DNA from: Rhizobiales bacterium Y(2018)
Lineage (GTDB): Bacteria; Pseudomonadota; Alphaproteobacteria; Rhizobiales; Aestuariivirgaceae
Reading direction: 5' to 3'
NCBI GenBank assembly: GCA_005502925.1
Contig: SCPD01000024.1
Coordinates: 1 to 64,000, forward strand
Length of the DNA: 64,000 nucleotides
Position numbers and translations under genes: made by a program
The notes under the pieces: generated by a model
The model's input: the letters and a program-made list of their open reading frames with translations, nothing else
What the model was told of the DNA's origin: nothing
Database searches by the model: none
Shown: positions 17,079 to 25,714 of the stretch, one piece after another
How the letters are laid out: the number at the start of each line of letters is the position of its first letter
Numbering within the stretch: the stretch's first letter is position 1

Positions 17079-17944
17079 TTGATGGCTCCGGCCATGAGGC
17101 CGCGGATGAAATGCTTCTGGAAGGCAATATAGAGAATGAACATCGGGGCGCTGGCGATCACCATGCCGGCCATGGTCAAGGGCACCTGGTTGTTGTAGCG
17201 GCCCTGGAAGACGCTGATGCCGGCCATCAGCGTCCGCTTGGCATCTTCCTGCAGAAAGATGATGGCGATCAAGAGGTCGTTCCAGACATAAAGCGAGTTC
17301 ACCACCACCAGCGTCATCAATGCCGGCAGCGACAGCGGCAGCACGATCTTCCACAGGATCAAGAGATCGCCGGCGCCGTCGAGCTTCGCCGATTCGAACA
17401 ATTCCTTCGGCACGGTACGGAAGAAGGTGGTGAGCAGATAGACCGAAAAGGGCGTGATCAGGCCGGCATAGATGATGATGGCGCCCTGATAGGTGCTGAT
17501 CAGATCGAGCTGGGTATAGAGCACGAAGAGCGGCACGATCATCACCACCGGCGGCACCGCCATCAGCGAGGTGCTGAGCGCCAGCAGCGTGTCGCGGCCC
17601 TTGAACTCCATCCGCGCAATCGCGTAGGCGGCGAGGCATGAGACCACGATACTGAGCGCGACCGACCCCACCACCAGAATGAAGCTGTTGACCATCCAGG
17701 CGAGGAACGGGCTGTCGACGAGCACGGCGCGGAAATTATCGAGGATCGGCGCATCGGGCAGGCCGAGCTTGTCGATCGCATATTCCTCCTCGCTCTTGAG
17801 CGCCGTCATGATCATGTAGAAGGTCGGCACCAGAGCGACGAAGGAGGCGATGAGGAGGACACCCTGCTTGAGCGCATCGCCGAGCGCGGTCTGCGTGCGG
17901 GCGCGGCGTCTTCTGCCCTGAGTGGCGGTCTCGGCCATGGTCAT
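17075..17944 (-). CDS. carbohydrate ABC transporter permease (MalG-like)
   Basis: This 289-residue inner membrane permease has about six hydrophobic segments. The EAA-type coupling loop ESAKLDGAGDLLILWKIVLP near residue 205 contacts the ATPase. The start MTMAETA at 17944 overlaps the stop of the partner permease as ATGA and is preferred over the ATG at 17938. No ATP-binding subunit follows in this operon. Confidence 0.9.
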   Translation of the reverse strand: MTMAETATQGRRRRARTQTALGDALKQGVLLIASFVALVPTFYMIMTALKSEEEYAIDKLGLPDAPILDNFRAVLVDSPFLAWMVNSFILVVGSVALSIVVSCLAAYAIARMEFKGRDTLLALSTSLMAVPPVVMIVPLFVLYTQLDLISTYQGAIIIYAGLITPFSVYLLTTFFRTVPKELFESAKLDGAGDLLILWKIVLPLSLPALMTLVVVNSLYVWNDLLIAIIFLQEDAKRTLMAGISVFQGRYNNQVPLTMAGMVIASAPMFILYIAFQKHFIRGLMAGAIK

Positions 17945-18825
17945 GCCTCCTCTTCCCGGACCCGGCGGCGGGCGCGGAACATCGGGAAAATGAGCAGCAC
18001 CGAGACCAGGAACAGCAGTACAGAGGCGGCCGCCGCGATGCCGGGCAGGCTGGTGCGGATCAAGGCGTTGAAGATGTAGAATTCGATGACCATGGTGGCG
18101 GTGCCGGGCCCGCCGCGGCCGCCGCCCACCACATAGACATAAGAGAACACGGCGGCGAGAATGGTGATGACCGAGACCACGACATAAAATTCGATGACGC
18201 CGCGCATCTGCGGCAGGATGATGTTCCAGACGCGCTGCCACCAATTGGCGCCTTCGAGGCGTGCCGCTTCGAGCATCGATTCATCGAGGCTCAGAAGCCG
18301 GGCGAGGAACAGGATGATGCCGAGCGCCGATTCACGCCAGACGATCAGGATCATCACCGTCCACAGGGCCACATCGGAGGAGCCGATCCAGTCGAGCGCC
18401 AGGAAATCGAGGCTCAGCCAGCGCAGCACTTCATTCACCGGGCCGGAAAACTGGAACATGCGCTTCATCACCACCGCGATGATCGGAATGGCGAGCACGA
18501 AGGGCACGAAGACGATGATGCGGTAGAGCTTCCAGCCGGCGATGCGCTCATACAGCAGGATGGAGATGAGGAGCGAGATCACCACCATGGCCGGGATCGC
18601 CAGCAGGAGCTGGATATTATGCAGCACCGATTCCCAGAACAGCGACTGGCCGAGGATCAATTCGTAATTGCGCAAGCCGATCCAGGGCCCGTCGACGCCG
18701 CGCACCAGCTTGAAGCTGAATTCGAAGATGCGCAGCAAGGGATAGCCGAAGACGAAAGCCAGCAGCAGGATCAGCGGCAGCACATAGAGATAGGGCTTGA
18801 GCTTCTGGCTTTGTAATACGGTCAT
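17941..18825 (-). CDS. carbohydrate ABC transporter permease (MalF-like)
   Basis: This 294-residue permease has six hydrophobic segments and the coupling loop MLEAARLEGANWWQRVWNII near residue 205. The start MTVLQSQKLKPYLYVLP at 18825 places the first membrane helix at residues 12-30, as usual in the family. A longer in-frame start would read through the repeat element upstream and is rejected. It is coupled to the MalG-like gene by a four-base overlap. Confidence 0.9.
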   Translation of the reverse strand: MTVLQSQKLKPYLYVLPLILLLAFVFGYPLLRIFEFSFKLVRGVDGPWIGLRNYELILGQSLFWESVLHNIQLLLAIPAMVVISLLISILLYERIAGWKLYRIIVFVPFVLAIPIIAVVMKRMFQFSGPVNEVLRWLSLDFLALDWIGSSDVALWTVMILIVWRESALGIILFLARLLSLDESMLEAARLEGANWWQRVWNIILPQMRGVIEFYVVVSVITILAAVFSYVYVVGGGRGGPGTATMVIEFYIFNALIRTSLPGIAAAASVLLFLVSVLLIFPMFRARRRVREEEA

Positions 18826-18856
18826 TGAAAATCGTTGTCCGAAGGATGGATGAAGG

Positions 18857-18965
18857 CCCCACCCGGCGCTTCGCGCCACCCTCCCCGCAAGATGCGAGGA
18901 GGGAGGAGTCACAGTCCTCCCTCCCCAGAACGGGGAGGGTGGCGAGCGCAGCGAGCCGGGTGGGG
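18857..18965. repeat. inverted-repeat element between binding-protein and permease genes
   Basis: The left arm (18857-18886) begins CCCCACCCGGCGCTTCGCG and the right arm (18932-18965) is its inverted counterpart ending GCCGGGTGGGG. An inner perfect hairpin GGAGGGAGGA/TCCTCCCTCC lies between them. The element starts 10 bases after the binding-protein stop in the direction of transcription. The position recalls REP elements behind malE, which protect the upstream message and lower distal expression. Confidence 0.75.
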
Positions 18966-18975
18966 ACTCTTTTCG

Positions 18976-20319
18976 TTACAGCGGCGCCGACAGATCGAGC
19001 GCCCATTTGCGGTAGTTCTCGACCATGTCGGGGTTGAATTCGCGCCATTCCTTGGCGGTGTTGGAGGCGAGCTCGCCCGCCTGCTCGCCGGTCATCGAGC
19101 CCTGGACGATCTGCTGTCCGGTCGGGATGGCGGCGCGCTCATAGAACTGGCCGGGCACGAGGTTGGTCACGTTGGAGATATTGGGCTTCAAGCCCCAATT
19201 CTCCCACAGGCCGCGCACCGAGGCATCGGTGATGACGCTGGTGTCGAAGTTCTTGTTGGACGGGATCCAACCGGTCGCGTCCCAGAAGGCCTTCAGCCGC
19301 TCCGGCGAATGGAGATATTCGAGGAAAGCGGCGGCCGCCTTCGGATCTTCGGCATTGGTCGAGATGCCGAGGCCCTGCACGTCGACCACCGGCATGCCGG
19401 CGAGCTTGCCCTTGCCGAAGACCGGCATGGTCATGTAGCCGATCTTGCCGCCGGTCGCCTTGCTGTCGGCCGGAAGCCTGGTGCCGATCGACTGGCCGAT
19501 GGCGAGCTTGCCGGCGGCGACGAGGTCGATGCCCGGATAGAGCTCGAGCGAGGACATGTCCTTGTTGAGATAGCCGCGGGTCTTCAGCTCCGCCAGCTTC
19601 GTCCAATGCTCATGATACTTGGGATCGCGGAAATCCTTCTCGCCGATGAAGAGCTCGACCGCTTCGCCGAGCGTGTCGAGATTCTGTGGCAGCGAATGGG
19701 TGATGTACCACTCGCTCCAGTAACCGTCCTGAATGCCGCCGCCGAGAGGCTCGATGCCGGCGGTCTTAAGCTTTTCGCAGGCGGCGAGCAGCGCATCCCA
19801 AGTGGCGGGCGGGGCTTCCGGATCGAGGCCTGCCTTTTCGAAGAGCGTCTTGTTGTAGCACCAGAACATCGGCAGCGGATACCAGCCGACGCGGTAGATA
19901 TCGCCGCCGAAGCGGCTGAGGGCGGTCGGGTTGGAGGCGGTGAGCACGTCGTCGCTCACCAGGCCCTTGAGGCCCTTCAGATAACCGAGCCACACGCTTT
20001 CCATGTGATAGACGCCGTTCCAGAGATACTGGATATCAGGCGCCTTGCCGGCGGCGGCGGCCGTCTGGAACTGCGAGATCACCACGGCGGTGTCCTGCAG
20101 CATCGGCTTGACGGTTGCTTCCTTGTAGCCGGCGATCGAGCTGTCGACGAATTTCTGCAGGCCGGGCAATTCCTGCTCGCCCCACCACCACATATCGAGC
20201 GTCTTGTCCTGCGCCTGTGCGGCGAAGGAGGGGAGAAGGCCCGAAAGCGCCGAGCCCGCGCCCAGCATGGCCGAAGTCTTCAGGAGATCGCGGCGCGAGA
20301 GGTATCTTCTACTGTCCAT
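18976..20319 (-). CDS. sugar ABC transporter substrate-binding protein (Tat-exported)
   Basis: This 447-residue periplasmic protein belongs to the large family 1 binding proteins (MalE/UgpB fold). The N-terminus has the twin-arginine motif SRRDLLKTSAMLG, with likely cleavage after AAQAQ. The mature start DKTLDMWWWGEQELPG and the later VDVQGLGISTNAED-like segment are typical of this group. Ligand specificity is not visible; the mutarotase and the SDR gene nearby point to a sugar or sugar acid. It is the first transporter gene of the operon, after the SDR gene. Confidence 0.9.
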   Translation of the reverse strand: MDSRRYLSRRDLLKTSAMLGAGSALSGLLPSFAAQAQDKTLDMWWWGEQELPGLQKFVDSSIAGYKEATVKPMLQDTAVVISQFQTAAAAGKAPDIQYLWNGVYHMESVWLGYLKGLKGLVSDDVLTASNPTALSRFGGDIYRVGWYPLPMFWCYNKTLFEKAGLDPEAPPATWDALLAACEKLKTAGIEPLGGGIQDGYWSEWYITHSLPQNLDTLGEAVELFIGEKDFRDPKYHEHWTKLAELKTRGYLNKDMSSLELYPGIDLVAAGKLAIGQSIGTRLPADSKATGGKIGYMTMPVFGKGKLAGMPVVDVQGLGISTNAEDPKAAAAFLEYLHSPERLKAFWDATGWIPSNKNFDTSVITDASVRGLWENWGLKPNISNVTNLVPGQFYERAAIPTGQQIVQGSMTGEQAGELASNTAKEWREFNPDMVENYRKWALDLSAPL

Positions 20320-20358
20320 TGTTTGCCCTTCCCTGTTTCCACTTATGACTGCATCTAA

Positions 20359-21135
20359 TCAGAACGTGCTCATCAGGCCGCCATCGACCACCAGAAGCTG
20401 GCCGGTCATGTAACGGCAATAGTCGGAGGCGAGGAACACTACCGTCCCCGCGACATCCTCCGGTTGACCGCTGCGGGCCAGGGGGATCTTGCGGCGGGTG
20501 ATGTACCATTCGATGTAGTCCGGCGTCGTCGTCTCATCGACGCCATTGACCACCGACATCGGCGTCACCATGAAACCCGGCGCCACCGAATTCACGAGGA
20601 TGTTGTAGCGGCCGAGCTCGACCGCCATGGATTGCGTATAAGCGATGATGCCGCCCTTGGCCGCGTTATAGGGGCCGCAATCGCCGCTCGAGGCGAAGCC
20701 CTGGATCGAGGCGATATGGATGATGCGGCCGTCCTGCTGCTTCACCATATGCGGCGCCACCAGCTTGCTGCCCATATAGACGGCTTCGAGATTGATGGTG
20801 ATGGTGCGCCGCCACTCCTCCAGCGTGTCGTTGAGGATGGTGCGGGTCGGCGGGTTGATCGCCGCATTGTTGACCAGCACGTCGATGCGGCCATGGCGGG
20901 CGGCGACGTCGGCGACGATCTCGCCGTAACGGTCATAGTCGGTGACATCGAGCGCATGGGCTTCGGCCCGGCCACCCGCTTGCGTGATCTCTTTCGCGAC
21001 GGCGGCGGCCGTGTCGGGATTGCGCTCGAGCAGGATGGCGACGGCGCCTTCCTTGGCCATCTCACAGGCGATGGCGCGACCGAGCCCCTGGCCCGCGCCG
21101 CTGACGATGCAAGTCTTGTCGGCGAGCAAGCCCAT
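20359..21135 (-). CDS. short-chain dehydrogenase/reductase (SDR), sugar-operon type
   Basis: This 258-residue NAD(P)-dependent dehydrogenase has the cofactor motif GAGQGLGRA near residues 14-22, NNAA near residue 90, and the catalytic YNAAKGG (Tyr-x-x-x-Lys) near residue 157. The ATG at 21135 is chosen with GGAAAG six bases upstream; a TTG nine codons earlier is less likely. It is 39 bp upstream of the binding-protein gene and co-directed. Oxidation of the imported sugar or polyol is the likely role, by context only. Confidence 0.85.
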   Translation of the reverse strand: MGLLADKTCIVSGAGQGLGRAIACEMAKEGAVAILLERNPDTAAAVAKEITQAGGRAEAHALDVTDYDRYGEIVADVAARHGRIDVLVNNAAINPPTRTILNDTLEEWRRTITINLEAVYMGSKLVAPHMVKQQDGRIIHIASIQGFASSGDCGPYNAAKGGIIAYTQSMAVELGRYNILVNSVAPGFMVTPMSVVNGVDETTTPDYIEWYITRRKIPLARSGQPEDVAGTVVFLASDYCRYMTGQLLVVDGGLMSTF

Positions 21136-21585
21136 GGCGCTTTCCGTAATGGTGGACTTCAATCTGAGATATCGGACACCACTATAATCCGGGCCGACTG
21201 AGCGTCAAGGGGCGGCGCCCGGCCGGCCCCGCCCATCTTATTCCCCGCCCAGCTCTCAGGGCCATGTCGATGTCGAGCCCTGCCAAAGCCTCACGCCGCA
21301 AGGTGTCGGCGCGCATGATCCCGCGGTGCAGTGCGGTCCGTCGATCCCTTCGCGCGTTCATTTCACCCCGATCGTGGTGCCGTAGATTCCGTCATCCCTG
21401 AGTGTTCGGAGGTGTCAGGAAGTGACAGCTGCTGCGATTGTGAAGAATATTCAGAGTACCTACCTTGGAGAAAGGGGCGGTATCGATTCCCTGAGTGCAA
21501 AGATGCGGTTCCGTACCGTTGAACTACAAGTTCTGCTTCGAAGATGGCGACAGGAGGCGCGCCCTTTTCCAGGGAGGGGCGCGCC
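21136..21585. other. 450-bp intergenic region without a confident gene
   Basis: It holds the promoter region of the sugar operon on the minus strand and the leader of the MscS gene on the plus strand. A perfect inverted repeat TGTCA-GGAAG-TGACA is at 21413-21427. A GTG-initiated frame of 59 codons (21422-21601, plus strand) is open but has no recognisable domain and a poor ribosome site, so it is not called. A GGCGCGCC...GGCGCGCC hairpin lies just before the small frame at 21586. Confidence 0.5.
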
Positions 21586-21660
21586 ATGTCGCACCTGTTA
21601 GGCGTACTCGCTGTTTCGGCCGGAATCGTTGAGCTCGCGAAGCACATGGCGGGGAAATAA
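21586..21660 (+). CDS. possible 24-residue leader peptide of the MscS gene
   Basis: The short frame reads MSHLLGVLAVSAGIVELAKH plus MAGK and ends with TAA. It has a strong purine-rich site (AGGGAGGGG) a few bases before its ATG. Its stop overlaps the MscS start as TAATG, the standard geometry for termination-reinitiation coupling. Its ribosome site is part of a GC-rich hairpin with arms GGCGCGCC. No family is recognised. It could be a regulatory leader or just a chance frame that supplies the ribosome for the channel gene. Confidence 0.4.
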   Translation: MSHLLGVLAVSAGIVELAKHMAGK

Positions 21661-22907
21661 TGACGATCGACCAGGCCGAAATCGAAGCGACGAAGTTATT
21701 GGATATTCTGCTGGGCTGGCTGGTCAGCCCGCAATTCTATGCCCAGATCGGCGCCGTCATCGTTGCCTTGGCGATCGCCCATTTCGCCAATCGCCAGATC
21801 AAGGCGAAGACCCCCTATTTCAGGAGCCCGCCGGAGCAGGAGTCGCTGCTCAAGGCGCGGCGCTGGCTCTATAGCTGCCGTGACCTTCTGTTTCCGATCC
21901 TGTGCGTCCTGATGCTCGCCATCGCCGTCCAGGTGGCGGAAGGTTCGGTGGGCTCGTCCTGGCTCGTCCGTTTCGCCCAGAGCATCGCGGTGATCGCTGT
22001 GCTTTATGCAGCGATCAAGCGTTTCGTCCGCCACCCGCTGATCAATGCCGCGGCGCGCTGGATCGGCATTCCGATCGCGACGCTGCAGGTGTTCGGCGTC
22101 CTCGACAACGTCTCGCTCTATCTCGATTCGGTATCGCTCGAGGCCGGCAACATCAGGCTCTCGCTTTATACGCTGGTCAAGGCCGCGGTGTTCGGCGGCG
22201 TCCTGTTCTGGCTCGGCCGGCTCTCCAACGACGCCGGCCAGAAGGCCATCCGCAAGCAGGAAGCGCTGGATATCCCGACGCGCGAATTGCTGGCCAAGAT
22301 ATTCCAAACCGGCCTGTTCGTGCTGCTGTTCATCCTGCTGCTGCAGGTGCTCGGCCTCGATCTGACGGCGCTCACCGTCTTCGGCGGCGCCTTGGGTGTC
22401 GGCCTCGGTTTCGGCCTGCAGCAGATCGCCTCCAACTTCATCTCCGGCATGATTCTCCTGTTCGAGCGCTCGATGAAGGTGGGCGACTATGTCGAGGTGG
22501 GCGGCGGCATGGCCGGCACGCTGCGCGAGATCAATATGCGCTCCTCGACGCTCCATACCGGCGATGGCAAGGAGATCACGGTGCCGAACGAGAAGTTCAT
22601 CACCTCCGCCTTCGTCAACTGGACCAAATCCGATCCGCTGCAGCGCTTCGAAGTGGCTTTCTCGGTGCCTTATGACGCCGATATCCATCGGATTCCCGAC
22701 CTCATCCAGATCGCCGCCGCCAACCACCCCCAAATCCTGGCGAGGCCCTCGGGCCCGGCTTGCGAGATCAAGCTATTCGGCGACAAAGGCATCCAGTTCG
22801 GCCTGACTTATTGGGTCGCCGGGACCAACGGTTATGGCTCTGATGTCCATTTCCTGGTGTGGGATACGCTGAAAGAGGCTGGGATCGCCCTGGCGCCGTT
22901 AAAATAA
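21660..22907 (+). CDS. mechanosensitive ion channel (MscS family)
   Basis: This 415-residue protein has four or five membrane helices before the conserved pore helix and beta domain (VFGGALGVGLGFGLQQIASN near residues 240-260). These are followed by LLFERSMKVGDYVEV and VPNEKF, the MscS beta-domain signatures. The family opens on membrane tension to release solutes in osmotic down-shock. No MscS-type ribosome site precedes the ATG other than that of the small upstream frame, which supports coupled translation. Confidence 0.9.
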   Translation: MTIDQAEIEATKLLDILLGWLVSPQFYAQIGAVIVALAIAHFANRQIKAKTPYFRSPPEQESLLKARRWLYSCRDLLFPILCVLMLAIAVQVAEGSVGSSWLVRFAQSIAVIAVLYAAIKRFVRHPLINAAARWIGIPIATLQVFGVLDNVSLYLDSVSLEAGNIRLSLYTLVKAAVFGGVLFWLGRLSNDAGQKAIRKQEALDIPTRELLAKIFQTGLFVLLFILLLQVLGLDLTALTVFGGALGVGLGFGLQQIASNFISGMILLFERSMKVGDYVEVGGGMAGTLREINMRSSTLHTGDGKEITVPNEKFITSAFVNWTKSDPLQRFEVAFSVPYDADIHRIPDLIQIAAANHPQILARPSGPACEIKLFGDKGIQFGLTYWVAGTNGYGSDVHFLVWDTLKEAGIALAPLK

Positions 22908-23356
22908 GTATCGCATTGCTTGAGAGGCGGTTGATCCACATTCCATGCATGTCCGAGCGGAGATCTGCCGGGCGCATCGAGGGGGATATCCGAAGTTTCT
23001 GATCTTCAACGTGGGGCGTGTCGCGTGCCAAGTCCTGATTTCGCTTTTGATGGGCCCCCGGACATCATCAGAATTCCAGCCGTCGCCTCGACAGACTCGG
23101 CGCGCCGTAACCATGTGCTTCCCCGGTCTCCGAAGGTCCGACGTGGCGCAATCTCCTGCTGCAGGGCGGGCGGATGCCGGTCATTGCCAATTTGTGCGGT
23201 TGGACGGTAAATATTTCGCCGGTGGCGGTGCCCGGCCTCAAGCTTCGCTATCCGCTGTTAAAAGGGAATCGGCGAAATTCCCTGTAGATCCCTGCAGATC
23301 CGCTGTTAATCCGCTGCAGAATTCCGCTGCTCCTGAAAAAGAACAGCGGATCTGGC
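22908..23356. other. 449-bp intergenic region with TCCGCTG repeats
   Basis: No gene is supported. The heptamer TCCGCTG occurs four times in the same orientation at 23251-23257, 23299-23305, 23310-23316 and 23323-23329. It occurs once inverted at 23344-23350, so that AACAGCGGA pairs with the earlier TCCGCTGTT copies. Open frames here are short and lack family features. The region separates the convergent ends of the MscS gene and the phosphonate operon and may contain a terminator-like hairpin. Confidence 0.5.
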
Positions 23357-24001
23357 TCAGCCCGCCGCGCGGCGCTCCACGGCTTCAGAGGTCTCGTATC
23401 TCTCGAGGAAGGCTTCCGCCGACAGCGCCCGGAAGTCCGGCAGCGCTTGGCGCAAGGTCTCGTGATCCCAGTCCCACCAGGCGAGCGCCTGCAAACGCTC
23501 AGCGATATCCTGCGGGTGGCGCCATTTGAGGAACTGCGCCGGCTTACCCGCGACGATGGCATAGGGCGGCACGTCCCTGGTGACGACCGACAGCGAGCCG
23601 ACGATGGCGCCGTCACCGATGGTGACGCCTTTCATGATCACCGAGCCATGGCCGATCCAGGTATCATGGCCGAGCGTCACGGGCCTCGAGCGGCGCCAGT
23701 CGAAAAGCGCCTTCTCACTTTTCTCTTCGGGCCAGTAATATTCCGAGCGGTACATGAAGTGATGCAAGGAGGCGCGCTGATAGGGATGCTCGCTCGGATT
23801 GAGGCGCACGAAGGCCGCGATATTGGCGAATTTGCCGAGCGTCGAATAGGCGATATCGGCATAACGGTCGGTGTAGCTGTAATCGCCGAAGGTGCTCTCG
23901 ACGATGCGGGCGCCGGCGCCGATTTCCACATAGCGGCCCAAGGTCGAGCCGGTGACGGTGGCGCCCTCATGCAGATAAGGCTTCTCAGACAGCTGCGGCA
24001 T
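23357..24001 (-). CDS. phn-operon hexapeptide-repeat acetyltransferase
   Basis: This 214-residue protein has the left-handed beta-helix repeats of the hexapeptide transferase family (GRYVEIGAGARIVEST, LGHDTWIGHGSVIMKGVTIG, DGAIVGSLSVVTRDVPPYAIV). Proteins of this subgroup sit in phn operons of many proteobacteria and are annotated as phosphonate-metabolism transferases. The acceptor is unknown; detoxifying N-acetylation of aminophosphonates, as by E. coli PhnO, is an analogy only. It overlaps phnN by 17 bases and is the last gene of the phnC-led operon. Confidence 0.8.
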   Translation of the reverse strand: MPQLSEKPYLHEGATVTGSTLGRYVEIGAGARIVESTFGDYSYTDRYADIAYSTLGKFANIAAFVRLNPSEHPYQRASLHHFMYRSEYYWPEEKSEKALFDWRRSRPVTLGHDTWIGHGSVIMKGVTIGDGAIVGSLSVVTRDVPPYAIVAGKPAQFLKWRHPQDIAERLQALAWWDWDHETLRQALPDFRALSAEAFLERYETSEAVERRAAG

Positions 24002-24563
24002 AGGACTCCTTGGAGAACTGCAGGAGGGCGGCGGTGAAAGCGCGCGCCGCCGCGTCGAGCGTGGTGTCGTTCACGATGGTGAGGGTCTCGATGCGTGCAT
24101 AGTAACGCGGCACCTCGCGGGCGATGCGCTGGGCGATGTCGGCCGGCGCCTCGCGGCCGCGCTGGGCCAGACGCTGCGCGATGATCTCGGCCGGCGCCGT
24201 CACATTGAGGACGGCGACACTCGGAAAACGCGTCGCGGCTTCTGTGACGATGGCGCGAGAGACATTGACGGCGGCGGTGCGGCCCGCTTTCAGCTCGTCG
24301 AGGAGAGAGGCCGGGATGCCGTAATGCAGCCCATGCGCCTGCCAGGACAGCGCGAAGCGACCTTGTCTTTGCGCTTCGATGAATTCTTCGACGGTGAGGC
24401 TGTCATGCGCCTCCGCCGCGTCATGACTGAGTCTCGTGATGACGCGGCGTGGAAAGATGATGTGGCGGTCGGCTGCGAGCGTCTGCGCCGCTTCGCGCAA
24501 CAGGCTGTCCTTGCCGGCGCCGCTCGGGCCGACGACGAGAACCAATCTTCCGGCGCGGGGCAT
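23985..24563 (-). CDS. phnN: ribose 1,5-bisphosphate phosphokinase PhnN
   Basis: This 192-residue kinase is of the guanylate-kinase-like fold, with the P-loop GPSGAGKDS at residues 12-20 and the typical PRRVITR and FALSWQAHGLHYGIP segments. It converts ribose 1,5-bisphosphate to PRPP with ATP, the last step of the C-P lyase route. It follows phnM by five bases and overlaps the acetyltransferase gene. Confidence 0.92.
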   Translation of the reverse strand: MPRAGRLVLVVGPSGAGKDSLLREAAQTLAADRHIIFPRRVITRLSHDAAEAHDSLTVEEFIEAQRQGRFALSWQAHGLHYGIPASLLDELKAGRTAAVNVSRAIVTEAATRFPSVAVLNVTAPAEIIAQRLAQRGREAPADIAQRIAREVPRYYARIETLTIVNDTTLDAAARAFTAALLQFSKESYAAAV

Positions 24564-24568
24564 GGCGA

Positions 24569-25714
24569 TCAGAGAACGCGCTCGCCGGCGCGCCAGACCG
24601 AGCGCACCACCGGATGTTTGTCGACGAGCCGCACCTCGATGACATCGGCGCGTTTACCAAGGGCGATCTCGCCCCGATCATCGAGGCCCATCACCCGGGC
24701 CGGGTTACGCGAAACTACCTTGACAGCTTGCGGCAGGGTGATGCCCGGAGCATTATCCGGCAGCGCGAAGGCCGCGTGCAGGAGGCTCGCCGGCACATAA
24801 TCCGACGACATCACGTCGAGACAGCCGGCCTTGGCGACGTCGGCGGTCGGGATGTTGCCCGAATGCGAGCCGCCGCGCACCAGATTAGGCGCGCCCATCA
24901 GCACCGCGAGGCCGCTGTCATGGGCGATACGTGCCGCGGCTTCAGTGGTCGGGAATTCGGCGATCACGACACCGTCGGCGATCGCCTCGGCGACATGCGC
25001 CTCGGTCGCATCGTCATGGCTCGCAATCTTCAGCCCCTTGGAGAGGGCGAGATTTACGACGGCGCGGCGGTTGCGCTCGGAATGGAGCTGGTTCAGCTCG
25101 CGGCGCTCCACGATGAAGACTTCCAGCCGTTCCGGGCTCATGATGCCCTTGCCGAGATAATATTCGCGGAACTTGTCGATGCTGACGAACTGCCGCTCGC
25201 CCGGCGTATGATCCATGACCGAGAGCAGCTCGACCTGGCCCTGCTCCACCAGCTCCTCGACCGTGTCGAAGGTGTCGGCGCAGGGCAGTTCGCAACGCAG
25301 ATGCACGCGATGATCGGCACGCAGCATATTGGCCTTGCGCGCTTCGCTGATGGCACCCGAGAGCTGATCATTGGCGCGGCGCAGGCCGCCCGTTTCCGAA
25401 TCGAACGTGCCGGCGCGCAAGGCGTCGAAGACGGTGGTGATGCCGGCCGCGGCGATCTGTGCATCATGGGCGAGCAGTGCCCCGATGGCGGGCCAGCTCA
25501 CGCCCGGACGCGGGCGGTAGTGGCTTTCGAGGTGATCGGTGTGGAGCTCGACCAGGCCCGGCAGCAGATAGGCGCCGTCGAGATCGACATCGGACTTGGC
25601 GACCGCGCTCGTGCTGATATCCGCGATCACACCGTCGCGGACGAGGACCGCGCCGTCGATGATCTCATCCGCCGTCACGATCTTCGCGTTGTTGAAGATC
25701 TTTTCCTTCGTCAT
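24569..25714 (-). CDS. phnM: RPnTP hydrolase PhnM
   Basis: This 381-residue amidohydrolase-superfamily enzyme removes pyrophosphate from alpha-D-ribose 1-methylphosphonate 5-triphosphate. The metal-binding motif appears as LPGLVELHTDHLESH near residues 51-65, and SHDDATEAHV lies further on. The start MTKEKIFNN at 25714 overlaps the stop of the DUF1045 gene as ATGA, so the longer frame upstream is rejected. Length and motifs fit the family. Confidence 0.92.
   Translation of the reverse strand: MTKEKIFNNAKIVTADEIIDGAVLVRDGVIADISTSAVAKSDVDLDGAYLLPGLVELHTDHLESHYRPRPGVSWPAIGALLAHDAQIAAAGITTVFDALRAGTFDSETGGLRRANDQLSGAISEARKANMLRADHRVHLRCELPCADTFDTVEELVEQGQVELLSVMDHTPGERQFVSIDKFREYYLGKGIMSPERLEVFIVERRELNQLHSERNRRAVVNLALSKGLKIASHDDATEAHVAEAIADGVVIAEFPTTEAAARIAHDSGLAVLMGAPNLVRGGSHSGNIPTADVAKAGCLDVMSSDYVPASLLHAAFALPDNAPGITLPQAVKVVSRNPARVMGLDDRGEIALGKRADVIEVRLVDKHPVVRSVWRAGERVL

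Noticed and set aside
21422-21601. GTG-initiated 59-codon frame before the MscS gene
   Set aside because: Poor ribosome site, no recognisable family, and it overlaps the leader frame and hairpin; kept only as a note in the intergenic entry.
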